Shown: positions 35,491-45,005 of the stretch, in pieces
How the letters are laid out: every line of letters begins with the position of its first letter
Numbering within the stretch: the stretch's first letter is position 1
Assembly: GCA_963700705.1 (NCBI GenBank)
Contig: CAVOYQ010000018.1
Coordinates: 1 to 64,000 of the forward strand
DNA: 64,000 nucleotides
Origin: JAHEFT01 sp963700705
Lineage (GTDB): Bacteria; Pseudomonadota; Gammaproteobacteria; Xanthomonadales; SZUA-36
Direction: 5' to 3'
Position numbers and translations under genes: made by a program
The notes under the pieces: model-generated
The model's input: the letters and a program-made list of their open reading frames with translations, nothing else
The model's database searches: none
Told to the model about the DNA's origin: nothing

Positions 35491-36048
35491 TCATGCGCCC
35501 GGATCGATCTGCAGCGGCCACGATGTCCAGGATGAATCGTGGCGCCATTTAGCCGACAGGAGCACCGGCAATCTCATCGGTGGGGGCATTTTATTCTGAT
35601 CCAGTGTCATCCTGGCCAACAGTTCGTAATCTCCGGTGGGCACAACTCCGGTTTCCACAGACACGTTCAACCGGGAAAGCGCAGCCAGGACATGCCGCAG
35701 GCGGGGAAATGTCTTCACCGCCCCGCTATCCTTGAATGCCAGTTGATAATAGTTACTCAGGGGCAGATAACGGATTTCATAACTGCTCTTTTTTTGCCCG
35801 ATGCGGGTCTGGTTGCCACTGTTTCGAAGGACCAGGTCCAGTTCAAGGGTCAGCGGGACTCCATGTATCAGCGCGTTGCGGGCCTCGTCACTCAGGGTCA
35901 GCGTTTGTTCCGACATCACGTTCAACTGGCCGTTGGTCCAGGTTGATTCAACCCGGGTCATTTCAAAGCGGTCTTGCGCATCGGGGTCGGAACAACCGGC
36001 CAGGACGATCAATGCGGTGAACAAAACCACCCGGGCAGGTTCAGGCAA
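35491..36048 (-). CDS. DUF4390 domain lipoprotein
   Basis: About 185 residues. The start is set at a TTG at 36048 that overlaps the rsmB stop; a GTG at 36030 is possible, and the longer open frame upstream is rsmB in another frame. The N-terminus VVLFTALIVLAGCSDP is a signal with lipobox LAGC. The mature part, with NVMSEQTLTLSDEARNAL, LELDLVLRNSG, YEIRYLPLSNYYQL and MRLPVLLSAKW, fits DUF4390. The family sits between rsmB and ntrY in many gammaproteobacteria, and may feed an envelope signal to NtrY (inference). Confidence 0.85.
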   Translation of the reverse strand: MPEPARVVLFTALIVLAGCSDPDAQDRFEMTRVESTWTNGQLNVMSEQTLTLSDEARNALIHGVPLTLELDLVLRNSGNQTRIGQKKSSYEIRYLPLSNYYQLAFKDSGAVKTFPRLRHVLAALSRLNVSVETGVVPTGDYELLARMTLDQNKMPPPMRLPVLLSAKWRHDSSWTSWPLQIDPGA

Positions 36049-37420
36049 TGACCGGTCTCGCTTTCCCCGGCAACTGCTCCAGCGTTGCTTCGGTACCGTC
36101 GCCTCCGCCTCCTTTAACGAGGGCGGCATAGAAAAACCCGTCCATATCCATTTCACCGGGCAATATCTGCCGGCCGTAGCCGGTTTTTTGTCCCCATGTC
36201 GCATTGATCTCTGCCAGCTCTGCATCCGGATGAAGTTCGACAAACTGCTGTATTTGCCTGGTGTTTTCAGCCCTGAGTATGGAACAGGTCGCATACAAGA
36301 GGATACCCTCCGGCTTCAGAAGTGGCCATAGCTGTTCCAGCAGGATGCTTTGCGTTTTTACGGCTTCCTCCACCTGCTCCGGGCTTCTCAGCCATTTGAT
36401 CTCCGGATGGCGCCGGATGACCCCGCTGGCCGAACAGGGCGCATCGAGCAGAATACGGTCAAAGGGAATTCCGTCCCACCACTCGGCCGGTGACGCCGCA
36501 TTCGCCGCAACCAGCTTGATCGCCTTGGCATCAACGTACCCCAGGCGTTTGAGATTTTCTTCAATACGCTTCAGCCGTGAGGGGTTCAGGTCAATCGACG
36601 TCAATTTCACCGCCGGCTCACTTTCCAGGATGTGACAGGTTTTCCCGCCGGGCGCGGCGCAGGCGTCAAGAACCCGTTGGCCGGGTCCGAGTTTCAGCAA
36701 ACGGGGAGCCAGTTGGGCCGCCGGGTCCTGGACCGAAAACCGCCCCTGGTCGAACCCGGGAAGGGAACTTACGCCGGCTGCCGGGCTGATGCTGATGGCT
36801 TCTTCAGCAGCATCGTGGCGCTCTACTGTGAAACCGCTTTCCACCAGAACCCTGATGGTTTCTTCAGCGTCAAAACTACGGTTGAGACGAACCCAGAGCC
36901 GTCCCGGCCGGTTGTTTTCGTCGACGACCTGTTGCCACTCCCGGGGCCAGTCGGCTTTTATCGCCTCCAGCAGCCACGTGGGGTGCGCATACCGGTCGTC
37001 CTGTTCGAGCAGCTTTCCGTTCCAGGCATCCTGTTCACGCTGAAAGCGGCGCAGTACGGCATTGATTACGGGCACCGCCCATGGTTTACCAATATTCCTG
37101 GCGCACTCCGCGGTTTCGTTGATAGAAGCATGGGCTGCACCATCACCTTTCCACATCTGGAAAAGCCCGATCAGGATCAGGCGGTAGATATCCTGGTCCT
37201 TTTGCCTCAGCGGCTTTCTCAGCAACCGGTCTGCAAGCCATTCCAGGGCGGTCAACCAACGCATGACTCCGTAAGCCAGGTGGCGTGCAAAAGCGCGGTC
37301 CCTGGCGTCATCCGGCAGATGTTCAGGCTCGGCGTCACCGAGATTGGATCCGGAATCCAATACACTTGCGAGTGTCTTGAGCGCCGTCAGGCGCGAACCG
37401 CCCACTGGTGTTTTCTTCAT
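36041..37420 (-). CDS. rsmB: 16S rRNA (cytosine-967-C5)-methyltransferase RsmB
   Basis: 459 residues from the ATG at 37420, overlapping the fmt stop (ATGA). The N-terminal NusB-like RNA-binding domain (ALKTLASVLDSGS, RHLAYGVMRWL) is followed by a Rossmann methyltransferase with the SAM loop VLDACAAPGGKTCHIL. The two catalytic cysteines lie in LLDAPCSASG and LLYATCSILRAEN. It methylates C967 of 16S rRNA. Frame intact. Confidence 0.95.
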   Translation of the reverse strand: MKKTPVGGSRLTALKTLASVLDSGSNLGDAEPEHLPDDARDRAFARHLAYGVMRWLTALEWLADRLLRKPLRQKDQDIYRLILIGLFQMWKGDGAAHASINETAECARNIGKPWAVPVINAVLRRFQREQDAWNGKLLEQDDRYAHPTWLLEAIKADWPREWQQVVDENNRPGRLWVRLNRSFDAEETIRVLVESGFTVERHDAAEEAISISPAAGVSSLPGFDQGRFSVQDPAAQLAPRLLKLGPGQRVLDACAAPGGKTCHILESEPAVKLTSIDLNPSRLKRIEENLKRLGYVDAKAIKLVAANAASPAEWWDGIPFDRILLDAPCSASGVIRRHPEIKWLRSPEQVEEAVKTQSILLEQLWPLLKPEGILLYATCSILRAENTRQIQQFVELHPDAELAEINATWGQKTGYGRQILPGEMDMDGFFYAALVKGGGGDGTEATLEQLPGKARPVIA

Positions 37421-38371
37421 TGCGTGTTGTCCAGCCTGTCCGGCAGTGATATCGCGTTGAGGTAATCGGCCGCGCTCATCCGGCGCTTGCCCGGGCGTTG
37501 CAATTCCAGCAGTCGCAGCACCCGTTTCCCGGTAGCGACATCGATGCCTTGCCTGCCGGCCGCAAGTACGGTTCCAGGCTTGCATTCGCGGCACTCATCG
37601 ATAACGCAGGCCTGCCAGATACGCGTTCTTTCTTGATCCACCATGCACCAGGCGACCGGCCAGGGATCGAAAGCCCGGATGCGCCGCTCCAGCACTTCGG
37701 CAGACTCATTCCAGTCTACCCGCGCTTCGGCTTTTTCCAGTTTGCGGGCGTAGGTGACGCCGGTCTCAGGCTGCGGATGGGATTCTACGTGCTCCCCGCG
37801 GGCGATCTGTTGCAGGCAAGCCAGCAGCGATGAGGCGCCCAGCGCGGAAAGGCGGTCGTGCAGACTTCCGCCGGTCTCCCGGGTACCCAGCGGCACTGCC
37901 TCGCAGCGAATCAACGCACCGGTATCCAGGCCCTCGTCCATTTGCATGATGCAGACGCCGGACTCCCGGTCGCCGGCCTCGATGGCGCGCTGTATTGGCG
38001 CGGCGCCGCGCCAGCGCGGCAACAGGGATGCGTGGATGTTCCAACATCCGTGCCTCGGAATACTCAGGATATCCGCCGGCAGGATCAATCCGTAGGCAAC
38101 GACAATCAGCAAGTCCGGCTCCAGGCCGGCAACCAGGTCAGAGGCCTCATCGGTCCTTGAGCGATAAAGGTTGATATACCGGGATACCCGCAGCCCTGGC
38201 GGTTTGCTTGACCGGGCCATCCTGCATTATCCGGCCGCGGCCGGCCGGACGATCCGGTTGGGTCAAAACGGCAACCGGTGGCATGCCCGCATCGATGAGA
38301 CGCTGCAGCGGTGGAACCGAGAAGTCAGGTGTTCCCGCAAAGACGATTCGAAGGCGGGACGGTTGGTTCAT
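37417..38371 (-). CDS. fmt: methionyl-tRNA formyltransferase, one frameshift
   Basis: The N-terminal part from 38371 has RIVFAGTPDFSVPPLQRLI and LTQPDRPAGRG and ends out of frame after VYQPLSLKD. The remainder, TDEASDLVAGLEPDLLIV, continues in another frame through the folate site (HGCWNIHASLLPRWRGAAPI) and the C-terminal OB-fold to 37417. The join is at about 38160. Rejoined, the length (about 318) and all motifs are normal. Formylation of initiator tRNA is needed for healthy growth and def lies next door, so a sequencing indel is more likely than true loss. Confidence 0.9.
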
Positions 38372-38376
38372 CCGGG

Positions 38377-38904
38377 TCAGAGCAGGGCCTGCGGCATTTT
38401 CTGCCCCGAGATTTTTCTTTGTTTCTCAAGTTTTTTTGTGACCATGCGCCGTTTGAGGGGCGACAGGTAATCAACAAACAGTTTGCCATCCAGGTGATCG
38501 ATCTCGTGCTGAAGGCAGACAGCGTGCATTCCGTCCAGATTTTCCTCGAAAGAACTGCCGTCCGTGTTTTGTGCGGTGATGCGGATTTTTTCCGCCCGAC
38601 TGACCTCGGCATAGACGCCGGGAACGGAAAGACAGCCTTCTTCACAGGTTTCACTGCCCTCCGATTCAATGATTTCCGGGTTGATATAGACCCGTGGCTG
38701 GTCCTGGGCCTCGCTCACATCGAGGACCAGCAACCTGCGATGAACATCGACCTGTGTCGCTGCAAGCCCGATTCCTTTGGCCTGGTACATGGTTTGCGTC
38801 ATGTCTTCGACCAGTTGCCGAAGGGCGTCGTCAAACACGCTAACCGGCTTTGCAACGGTCCTTAGACGGGTATCGGGTATTTCAAGAATTTCCAATATGG
38901 CCAT
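38377..38904 (-). CDS. def: peptide deformylase
   Basis: 175 residues with the three metal-site motifs: GIGLAATQV, EEGCLSVPG (Cys ligand) and QHEIDHLDGKLF (two His ligands and the catalytic Glu). It removes the formyl group from nascent proteins, completing the reaction begun by Fmt, whose gene starts 5 bases downstream. It diverges from the LysM gene; the 139-base gap between them must hold both promoters. Confidence 0.97.
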   Translation of the reverse strand: MAILEILEIPDTRLRTVAKPVSVFDDALRQLVEDMTQTMYQAKGIGLAATQVDVHRRLLVLDVSEAQDQPRVYINPEIIESEGSETCEEGCLSVPGVYAEVSRAEKIRITAQNTDGSSFEENLDGMHAVCLQHEIDHLDGKLFVDYLSPLKRRMVTKKLEKQRKISGQKMPQALL

Positions 38905-39043
38905 ATGTTTACACGCGTAAAAAATAATTTAGATGAACTTTGTCTATTCTTTTATTATGATAGCTAATGGCGGCCCTTGTTCGCCAGAGTAAAAACTGAC
39001 CGCATCTGACAGATGGCTGGATGCCTACTAGAGAGGAAGGAAC

Positions 39044-40216
39044 GTGATCAGAAGACTCATCTACCTCACCTTTGCGGCTATTATGCTGACAGGAGTTGTA
39101 ATAGCACAGGACGTGGCCGTTCGCTCCGACCACCCCGATGAATACGTCGTGGTGAAAGGCGACACGCTTTGGGACATCTCGGGAAGATTCCTGGATAAAC
39201 CCTGGCAGTGGCCTTCAATTTGGCATGCTAACCCGCAAATAGAAAACCCGCACCTGATTTATCCCGGCGACGTGATATCGCTGGTATACGTTGACGGTGT
39301 TCCACAGCTCAGGCTTCGCCGGGGTGGCGCGGATACGGTAAGGCTCAGCCCGTCTATCCGGGTGACCGACCGTGATGCGATTACCGCCATACCGTTCAAG
39401 TCGATTGAACCTTTCGTGCGTGACCTGCGGGTTCTTTCCCCCAGTGAATTCGAAGACTTGCCTTACATTGTCGCGAACGATGACCAGCACCTGAACGCGA
39501 CATTCGGTGACAAGACTTTTGGTCGTGGTCTCAATGCGGATGTCGGTCAGGAATTCATCATTGCCCGGCTGGTCAACATTTATGACCTCATCGGTGATCC
39601 GCCGGAAATCAGGCGGGTGCTGCCGAAGGACCACTGGAAGCAGGTACCGAATGTCTGGGACCGTAACCAGGAAATCTACAATACCGTGGAGCCCTGGGAC
39701 CGGCGGCCGAAGGACCCGATCGGTTACGAATTGGTGGAAACGAGCCGGGTGCGCGTGGTCAAGGCCGGGGAGATTTCCGTCCTGGAAATCATCCGTGACC
39801 GGACAGAAGTAAAACCGGGAGACTTTATACTTCCGGTAAGCGACATGGGGTACGAAAATACGTTCTATCCGAGCGCCATGGAAACCATTCCGGACGGACT
39901 CAGGGTTCTCGCGACATCGGCACAAAAAGCCGGTGTGGGCGCATACCAGATCGTTTCCATCAACGCCGGCACGAAGCAGGGCGTCAAGCCCGGAAATGTT
40001 TTTGCCGCATTCCGGACGGGGCAGATGGTAAAAGACCGCACCGGATACCGCTGGGGTAGTTTCTCCACGGAAGCCGATGTTCGCCTGCCGGAGGAGTACG
40101 ATGGAATCCTGATGATTTTCCGGACTTTTGAAGACATCAGTTACGGCATGGTCCTGGGTGGTGACCGGGCGGTCATGGAATATGACATGCTGCGGCATCC
40201 TGACGAAAGGTTGTAG
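39044..40216 (+). CDS. exported LysM-domain peptidoglycan-binding protein
   Basis: 390 residues with AGAGAGGAAGG as ribosome-binding region. A signal peptide (LIYLTFAAIMLTGVVIAQ) precedes a LysM domain, EYVVVKGDTLWDISGRFLDKP (residues about 31-51) through IYPGDVISLVYVDG. The remaining 300 residues form repeated beta-rich stretches (IVSINAGTKQGVKPGNVF, a TolB/FlgT-like turn) of unknown role. Genes of this type commonly stand between def/fmt and dprA in gammaproteobacteria. Probably a periplasmic cell-wall-binding protein. Confidence 0.88.
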   Translation: MIRRLIYLTFAAIMLTGVVIAQDVAVRSDHPDEYVVVKGDTLWDISGRFLDKPWQWPSIWHANPQIENPHLIYPGDVISLVYVDGVPQLRLRRGGADTVRLSPSIRVTDRDAITAIPFKSIEPFVRDLRVLSPSEFEDLPYIVANDDQHLNATFGDKTFGRGLNADVGQEFIIARLVNIYDLIGDPPEIRRVLPKDHWKQVPNVWDRNQEIYNTVEPWDRRPKDPIGYELVETSRVRVVKAGEISVLEIIRDRTEVKPGDFILPVSDMGYENTFYPSAMETIPDGLRVLATSAQKAGVGAYQIVSINAGTKQGVKPGNVFAAFRTGQMVKDRTGYRWGSFSTEADVRLPEEYDGILMIFRTFEDISYGMVLGGDRAVMEYDMLRHPDERL

Positions 40217-40298
40217 TTAAACAGCACGCCAATCGGTTCGACAAACGCGTGCAGGCAGGGGGTTTGCTGTCGAGACGCAAAAAAATTGGCTGATTGCG

Positions 40299-41405
40299 AT
40301 GCGCGCCCCCAAACTCGGGGGCGCTCGCTTAATCGAGCTGTTGAATGCCCTGGGCGGGATTGATCCCCTGGTCCAGGCGAGCCGCGACCAGTTAAAGCGC
40401 GCGGGGCTCGATGCAGAAACCATCCAGGCCCTGAAGCATCCCGATCAGGAGATGCTCGACCGGGACCTTGAATGGTTGTCCGTTCCGTCACACTACCTTC
40501 TTGGCTGGGACAGCGAGCAATACCCACCGCTGCTCAGGGACATTCCCGGTCCTCCCGCTGCGCTTTACGCTGACGGTGACCCGGATATCCTCTGGCAACC
40601 CCAACTGGCCGTTATCGGCAGCCGGAACCCAACCGCGGGCGGAAAGGACAATGCACGGGATTTTGCCTCGGAACTCAGCCGCCGGGGTATGACCATCACC
40701 AGTGGTTTGGCTGCCGGCATCGATTCCGTGGCGCACGCCGCCGCGTTGGACGCAGGGAACACGACCGTGGCCGTCATGGGAACGGGGCTGGATCGAATTT
40801 ACCCGGCGAGTAGCCGGGATCTCGCCCTCCGGATTCGTGATCATGGCGTCCTGGTGTCCGAATTTCCGCCCGGGACCGGTGCCCAACGCTCGCATTTTCC
40901 CTCACGAAACAGGATCATATCCGGCCTCAGCCTGGGGGTCCTGGTGATCGAGGCGGGATTACGCAGTGGCACGCTGATAACGGCACGGATGGCAGGCAAC
41001 CAGGGGAGAGATGTTTTCGCCTTGCCGGGTTCGATTCACAACCCCATGGCAAAGGGCTGCCACCGCCTGATTCGCGACGGCGCGAAGCTGGTTGAGACCG
41101 CTGAAGAAATCCTGCAGGAGCTCGCGCCGATGGCGGGCCAACTGGCCGGTGAACTCAGTCGGCAGATCGGAATCCCTGGAGCGGAACGGCGCGCCGGGAC
41201 GGTTGACAACGACGCCGGTGATCCCCACCTGACTGATCCGGAGGGCCGTTTGGTGTGGTCTTGCCTGGGTTTTGATCCGAAGCCTGTTGACGCGATTATT
41301 GAGCAAAGTGGATTGACGGCGGGAGTTGTCTCGGCCATGCTGATGATGTTGGAGCTGAGAGGAAAGGTTGAAGGTCATCCCGGGGGTGCCTACAGCCGTA
41401 AATAA
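40299..41405 (+). CDS. dprA: DNA-processing protein DprA
   Basis: 368 residues. The Rossmann-like DprA core is clear: LAVIGSRNPTAGG, ITSGLAAGIDSVAHAAALD, VMGTGLDRIYPASS, VSEFPPGTGAQRSHFPSRN and IEAGLRSGTLITAR. A C-terminal winged helix (about 310-365) follows. DprA loads RecA on incoming single-stranded DNA during transformation. The start is the only ATG available; no good ribosome-binding site precedes it. In-frame codons extend about 15 residues upstream without a start codon, so the N-terminus is uncertain. Confidence 0.93.
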   Translation: MRAPKLGGARLIELLNALGGIDPLVQASRDQLKRAGLDAETIQALKHPDQEMLDRDLEWLSVPSHYLLGWDSEQYPPLLRDIPGPPAALYADGDPDILWQPQLAVIGSRNPTAGGKDNARDFASELSRRGMTITSGLAAGIDSVAHAAALDAGNTTVAVMGTGLDRIYPASSRDLALRIRDHGVLVSEFPPGTGAQRSHFPSRNRIISGLSLGVLVIEAGLRSGTLITARMAGNQGRDVFALPGSIHNPMAKGCHRLIRDGAKLVETAEEILQELAPMAGQLAGELSRQIGIPGAERRAGTVDNDAGDPHLTDPEGRLVWSCLGFDPKPVDAIIEQSGLTAGVVSAMLMMLELRGKVEGHPGGAYSRK

Positions 41406-41415
41406 GAGGTTAATA

Positions 41416-41892
41416 ATGAAAGAAAACGTGCTCGACGTCCTGATGTACCTGTTCGAGAATTACTTTTACGACGAACCTGAAGAGCAGCCCGATCGCTCGT
41501 GCATGGAAGAAAACCTCCATGAAGCCGGTTTCAGTAATGGTGAAATCGACAAGGCATTCGAATGGCTTGACGGCCTGGCCGAGCAGCGTTATCAGCCTGA
41601 TTTCAAAATGTACACGGACCAGCCGATCCGGGTGTTCGTCGATTCTGAAACCAACCGCCTCGACACAGCCTGCAGGGATTTTCTCATGTACCTGTCCAAT
41701 ACCGGGATATTGGATGCCCAGCGGAGAGAGCTTGTGCTCGACCGCTTGATGGCGCTGGAGAGTGATGAAATAACGCTTGAAGATGTTAAATGGGTGGTTC
41801 TCATGGTGCTTTTCAATCAGCCCGGCCAGGAAGCCAACTACGCCTGGATGGAAGACCTGATGTTTGACACGGAGCAAGACTACCGCCATTAA
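41416..41892 (+). CDS. smg: Smg family protein (DUF494)
   Basis: 158 residues from the ATG at 41416 (AAGAGGT upstream); the stop of dprA is only 10 bases earlier. MKENVLDVLMYLFENYF is the DUF494 start, followed by acidic helices and MALESDEITLEDVKWVVLMVLFNQPGQE. The smg gene follows dprA and precedes topA in most gammaproteobacteria. Biochemical role unknown. Confidence 0.93.
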   Translation: MKENVLDVLMYLFENYFYDEPEEQPDRSCMEENLHEAGFSNGEIDKAFEWLDGLAEQRYQPDFKMYTDQPIRVFVDSETNRLDTACRDFLMYLSNTGILDAQRRELVLDRLMALESDEITLEDVKWVVLMVLFNQPGQEANYAWMEDLMFDTEQDYRH

Positions 41893-41998
41893 TAATAGGG
41901 GCGGTAACTGCCAGCGCGGTCGAGCCAAGCTAGTCTTTTAACTGAACTGCGAATTTATCGCATAGGATTTATTTAACTTTTATCGTGAGGACCAGGTC

Positions 41999-44431
41999 AT
42001 AAAACTTCTCATTGTCGAATCGCCAGCGAAAGCGGCGACCATCAATCGCTACCTTGGACCGGATTTCAAGGTATTGGCGTCCTATGGTCACGTCAGGGAC
42101 CTGCCGTCCCGTGACGGCGCGGTTGATCCTGACAATGATTTCGCGATGACCTATGAACTCAACGAAGACAGCGAAAAGCACGTCAAAAATATCATCAAGG
42201 CCGCAAAAAAAGCCGAAGTGGTATACCTGGCCACGGACCTTGACCGCGAAGGCGAGGCCATTTCCTGGCACATCTATGAAATCCTGCGCGAGGAAGGCCT
42301 GACCGGGAAAATACCGTTTTACCGGGTCGAGTTTTCGGAAATTACCGAGCGGGCCATCAAGGAAGCAGTGAACAATCCACGGCAGCTTTCAATGGACCTC
42401 GTGAATGCCCAGCAGGCTCGCAGGGCGCTCGACCACCTGGTGGGCTTCAACCTGTCGCCGCTGCTGTGGAAGAAAATAAAGACCGGGCTTTCTGCCGGGC
42501 GCGTGCAGAGCCCTGCCTTGCGGATGATCGTCGAGCGCGAACGCGAAATCGAGGCATTTGATCCGCAGGAATACTGGACGATAGAAGCGGATATGAGTCA
42601 TGAGGACCAGGCTTTTCTGTCCCGCCTGGTGCGCCTGGAAAATGACCGCCTGAAGCAATTCGATATTTCCGACACGGAACACGCACACCGGGTTCGCGAC
42701 CGCCTGATCCGTGCCGCGGGGGGCAAACTCCGGGTAGACCGCGTCAACCGCAGTCAACGGACACGCCGGCCGGCGCCGCCGTTTATCACTTCCACGCTGC
42801 AGCAGGATGCCGCGAGAAAGTTGCGTTTTTCCGCTCAGCGCACCATGCGGACAGCTCAGAACCTCTACGAAGCCGGTCACATTACGTACATGCGAACCGA
42901 TTCGGTTCACTTTTCAAACGATGCCTTGTCTGACTTGCGCGCCCAGATCCTGGAAGCGTTCGGGCCGGATTATGTTCCCCGGAAACCGAACATGTACAAG
43001 ACCAAGTCGAAGAATGCGCAGGAGGCGCACGAAGCCATTCGCCCGACTTCCGCGGCGACTGTTCCGGACGCCCTCAGGGCCAGTCTGACCGAGGATCAAT
43101 TTCGGCTGTATGAACTGATCTGGCGCCGTTCGATGGCGTCACAGATGCAGCCGGCCCTGATCGATACCGTGGCGGTTGAGTTCGATTGCGATACCGATGC
43201 AACCTTCCGGGCCAATGGATCCGTTATTGCGTTCCCGGGGTTCCTGGCCGCCTACGAGGTCGCCCAACCGGAAGGAAAAGAAGAGAAAGAGACCAGTTTG
43301 CCGGACATGAAAGAAGGCGACGTGGTGACACTTCAGCAAATTCGCGCCGAGCAGCACTTCACGGAGCCGCCGCCACGTTTCTCGGAAGCCAGCCTGGTCA
43401 AAGCCCTGGAGGATTACGGCATCGGCCGGCCGTCCACCTACGCCAGCATTATCCAGACCCTGGTGCGCCGCAAATACGTGGAACTGGAAAACCGGCGTTT
43501 CACACCCACGGACACCGGCCGGGTCGTGGCGTTGTTCCTGGAAAGTCACTTTGAACCGTATGTGGATTACGAATTCACGGCAAGAATGGAAGATACCCTG
43601 GACGAGATTTCACGGGGAGAAATGCACTGGATTCCACCCCTGATGCAGTTCTGGAAGCCGTTCATCAAGCGGATCAGGGAAAAGGAGGACAGCGTCAGCC
43701 GCCAGGAAGCGAAAATGATGCGCGTCCTGGGCGAGGAACCCTCTACCGGGAAAGAAGTTTCCGTTCGCCTGGGACGTTTCGGCCCCCACGCGCAGATTGG
43801 CAGTGTAGAGGATGAGGATAAACCGCGCTTTGCCGGTCTTCAGCCCGGCCAAAGACTGGAAACCATCACGCTGGAAGAAGCGCTGGAGTTGTTCAAACTG
43901 CCCAGGGATCTGGGTTTTACGCCCGAAGGCGAAGAGGTGTCCGTGGGTGTGGGCCGTTTTGGTCCCTATATCCGGTATGACAGCAAGTTCGTTTCGCTGA
44001 AAGACGCCGATCCCCTGACCATAGAGTTGCCCCAGGCGCTGGAACTGGTGGCGGCAAAAAAACAGGCGGATATCGACCGTATCCTGAAGACGTTTGAGGG
44101 TACGGACGTGCAGATCCTGAAAGGCCGGTGGGGGCCTTTCATTGCCAATGAAACGAAAAACGCCCGAATGCCGAAGGATCGTGAACCGGAATCAATGACG
44201 CTGGAAGAGTGTCTGGCCCTGCTGGAAGCCGCACCGGAAAAACGCGGCCGCAAGAAAGCCTCGAAAAAGAAGGCTGCAAAAAAGAAGGCAACCAGGAAGA
44301 AAGCGCCAAAGAAAAAGGTAACGAAGAAAAAGGCAACGAAGAAAAAGACAGCCCGGAAAAAGACCTCCGGGAAAAAAACGGCAAGCAAACGCGTCACGGC
44401 ACCTGCCGTATCCGGAATAGCCAGCGAGTAG
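41999..44431 (+). CDS. topA: DNA topoisomerase I with lysine-rich tail and no canonical start codon
   Basis: About 810 residues. The Toprim domain begins LLIVESPAKAATINRYLG, with metal residues in TDLDREGEAISWH. The catalytic Tyr is in ITYMRTDSV, and GIGRPSTYASII follows. The C-terminus has TopA repeats (VSVGVGRFGPYIRYDSKF) instead of zinc fingers, then about 45 residues almost wholly Lys/Ala/Thr. It relaxes negative supercoils. The frame opens after a TAG at 41961, and no ATG, GTG or TTG precedes the conserved KLLIVESP. The best-placed codon is ATA at 41999, nine bases after GAGG, which would be ATG with one base change. From ATG 42119 the Toprim start would be lost. Confidence 0.92.
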   Translation: MKLLIVESPAKAATINRYLGPDFKVLASYGHVRDLPSRDGAVDPDNDFAMTYELNEDSEKHVKNIIKAAKKAEVVYLATDLDREGEAISWHIYEILREEGLTGKIPFYRVEFSEITERAIKEAVNNPRQLSMDLVNAQQARRALDHLVGFNLSPLLWKKIKTGLSAGRVQSPALRMIVEREREIEAFDPQEYWTIEADMSHEDQAFLSRLVRLENDRLKQFDISDTEHAHRVRDRLIRAAGGKLRVDRVNRSQRTRRPAPPFITSTLQQDAARKLRFSAQRTMRTAQNLYEAGHITYMRTDSVHFSNDALSDLRAQILEAFGPDYVPRKPNMYKTKSKNAQEAHEAIRPTSAATVPDALRASLTEDQFRLYELIWRRSMASQMQPALIDTVAVEFDCDTDATFRANGSVIAFPGFLAAYEVAQPEGKEEKETSLPDMKEGDVVTLQQIRAEQHFTEPPPRFSEASLVKALEDYGIGRPSTYASIIQTLVRRKYVELENRRFTPTDTGRVVALFLESHFEPYVDYEFTARMEDTLDEISRGEMHWIPPLMQFWKPFIKRIREKEDSVSRQEAKMMRVLGEEPSTGKEVSVRLGRFGPHAQIGSVEDEDKPRFAGLQPGQRLETITLEEALELFKLPRDLGFTPEGEEVSVGVGRFGPYIRYDSKFVSLKDADPLTIELPQALELVAAKKQADIDRILKTFEGTDVQILKGRWGPFIANETKNARMPKDREPESMTLEECLALLEAAPEKRGRKKASKKKAAKKKATRKKAPKKKVTKKKATKKKTARKKTSGKKTASKRVTAPAVSGIASE

Positions 44432-44438
44432 CTCCTCC

Positions 44439-45005
44439 TTGTCCGGCCGAAACCTGCTGACCGTGTCCCGTGCCGTGCAATGTCTTCAGGCTGGAGAGGT
44501 TATTGCCTATCCCACAGAAGCTGTGTTCGGGCTGGGTTGTGACCCGGCCAGTGAAACAGCGACGCGAAAAATACTGTCGTTGAAGAACCGGCCGGCCGAA
44601 GCAGGGCTGATATTGATCGCAGATACTTTTGAACGATTCGCTGCTTACATCATGCCCCTGGAAGCCGGCCTGACGGAAAAGGCATTCGAAACCTGGCCAG
44701 GCCCGGTGACCTGGCTTTTCCCGCGGCATGAATCCGTGCCAGACTGGCTGGCCGGGAACCACGAAACCATAGCGATCAGGGTCACTGCCCACCCGGTTTG
44801 CCGGGCACTATGCGCAGCCTTTGGGGGTGCCATCGTTTCCACCAGCGCCAATCCGAGACAGGGCCAGCCGGCCACCAGCGCCGCCACGGTTGAGGCATAT
44901 TTTGGTTCTGCTCTTTGCGGTACGGTGGCGGGTGCCTTGGGCAGCGCTGACCGGCCCAGTGAAATTCGCGACCTGGTTTCGGGCCGGGTGCTTCGGGGAG
45001 CATGA
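44439..45005 (+). CDS. tsaC: threonylcarbamoyl-AMP synthase TsaC
   Basis: 188 residues from a TTG at 44439, seven bases after topA. YrdC-domain motifs: AGEVIAYPTEAVFGLGCDP, KILSLKNRPAEAGLIL, PGPVTWLFP, IAIRVTAHPVCR and IVSTSANPRQGQP. It makes threonylcarbamoyl-AMP from Thr, bicarbonate and ATP, the first step of the t6A modification of ANN-decoding tRNAs. The second-step enzyme tsaD is at the other end of this window. Its stop overlaps the hemF start. Confidence 0.95.
   Translation: MSGRNLLTVSRAVQCLQAGEVIAYPTEAVFGLGCDPASETATRKILSLKNRPAEAGLILIADTFERFAAYIMPLEAGLTEKAFETWPGPVTWLFPRHESVPDWLAGNHETIAIRVTAHPVCRALCAAFGGAIVSTSANPRQGQPATSAATVEAYFGSALCGTVAGALGSADRPSEIRDLVSGRVLRGA

Noticed and set aside
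44236..44420. A-rich, K-codon-rich stretch as a repeat array or CRISPR-like feature
   Set aside because: It is in frame and encodes the topA tail; units are irregular and there are no spacers. No CRISPR array was seen anywhere in the window.
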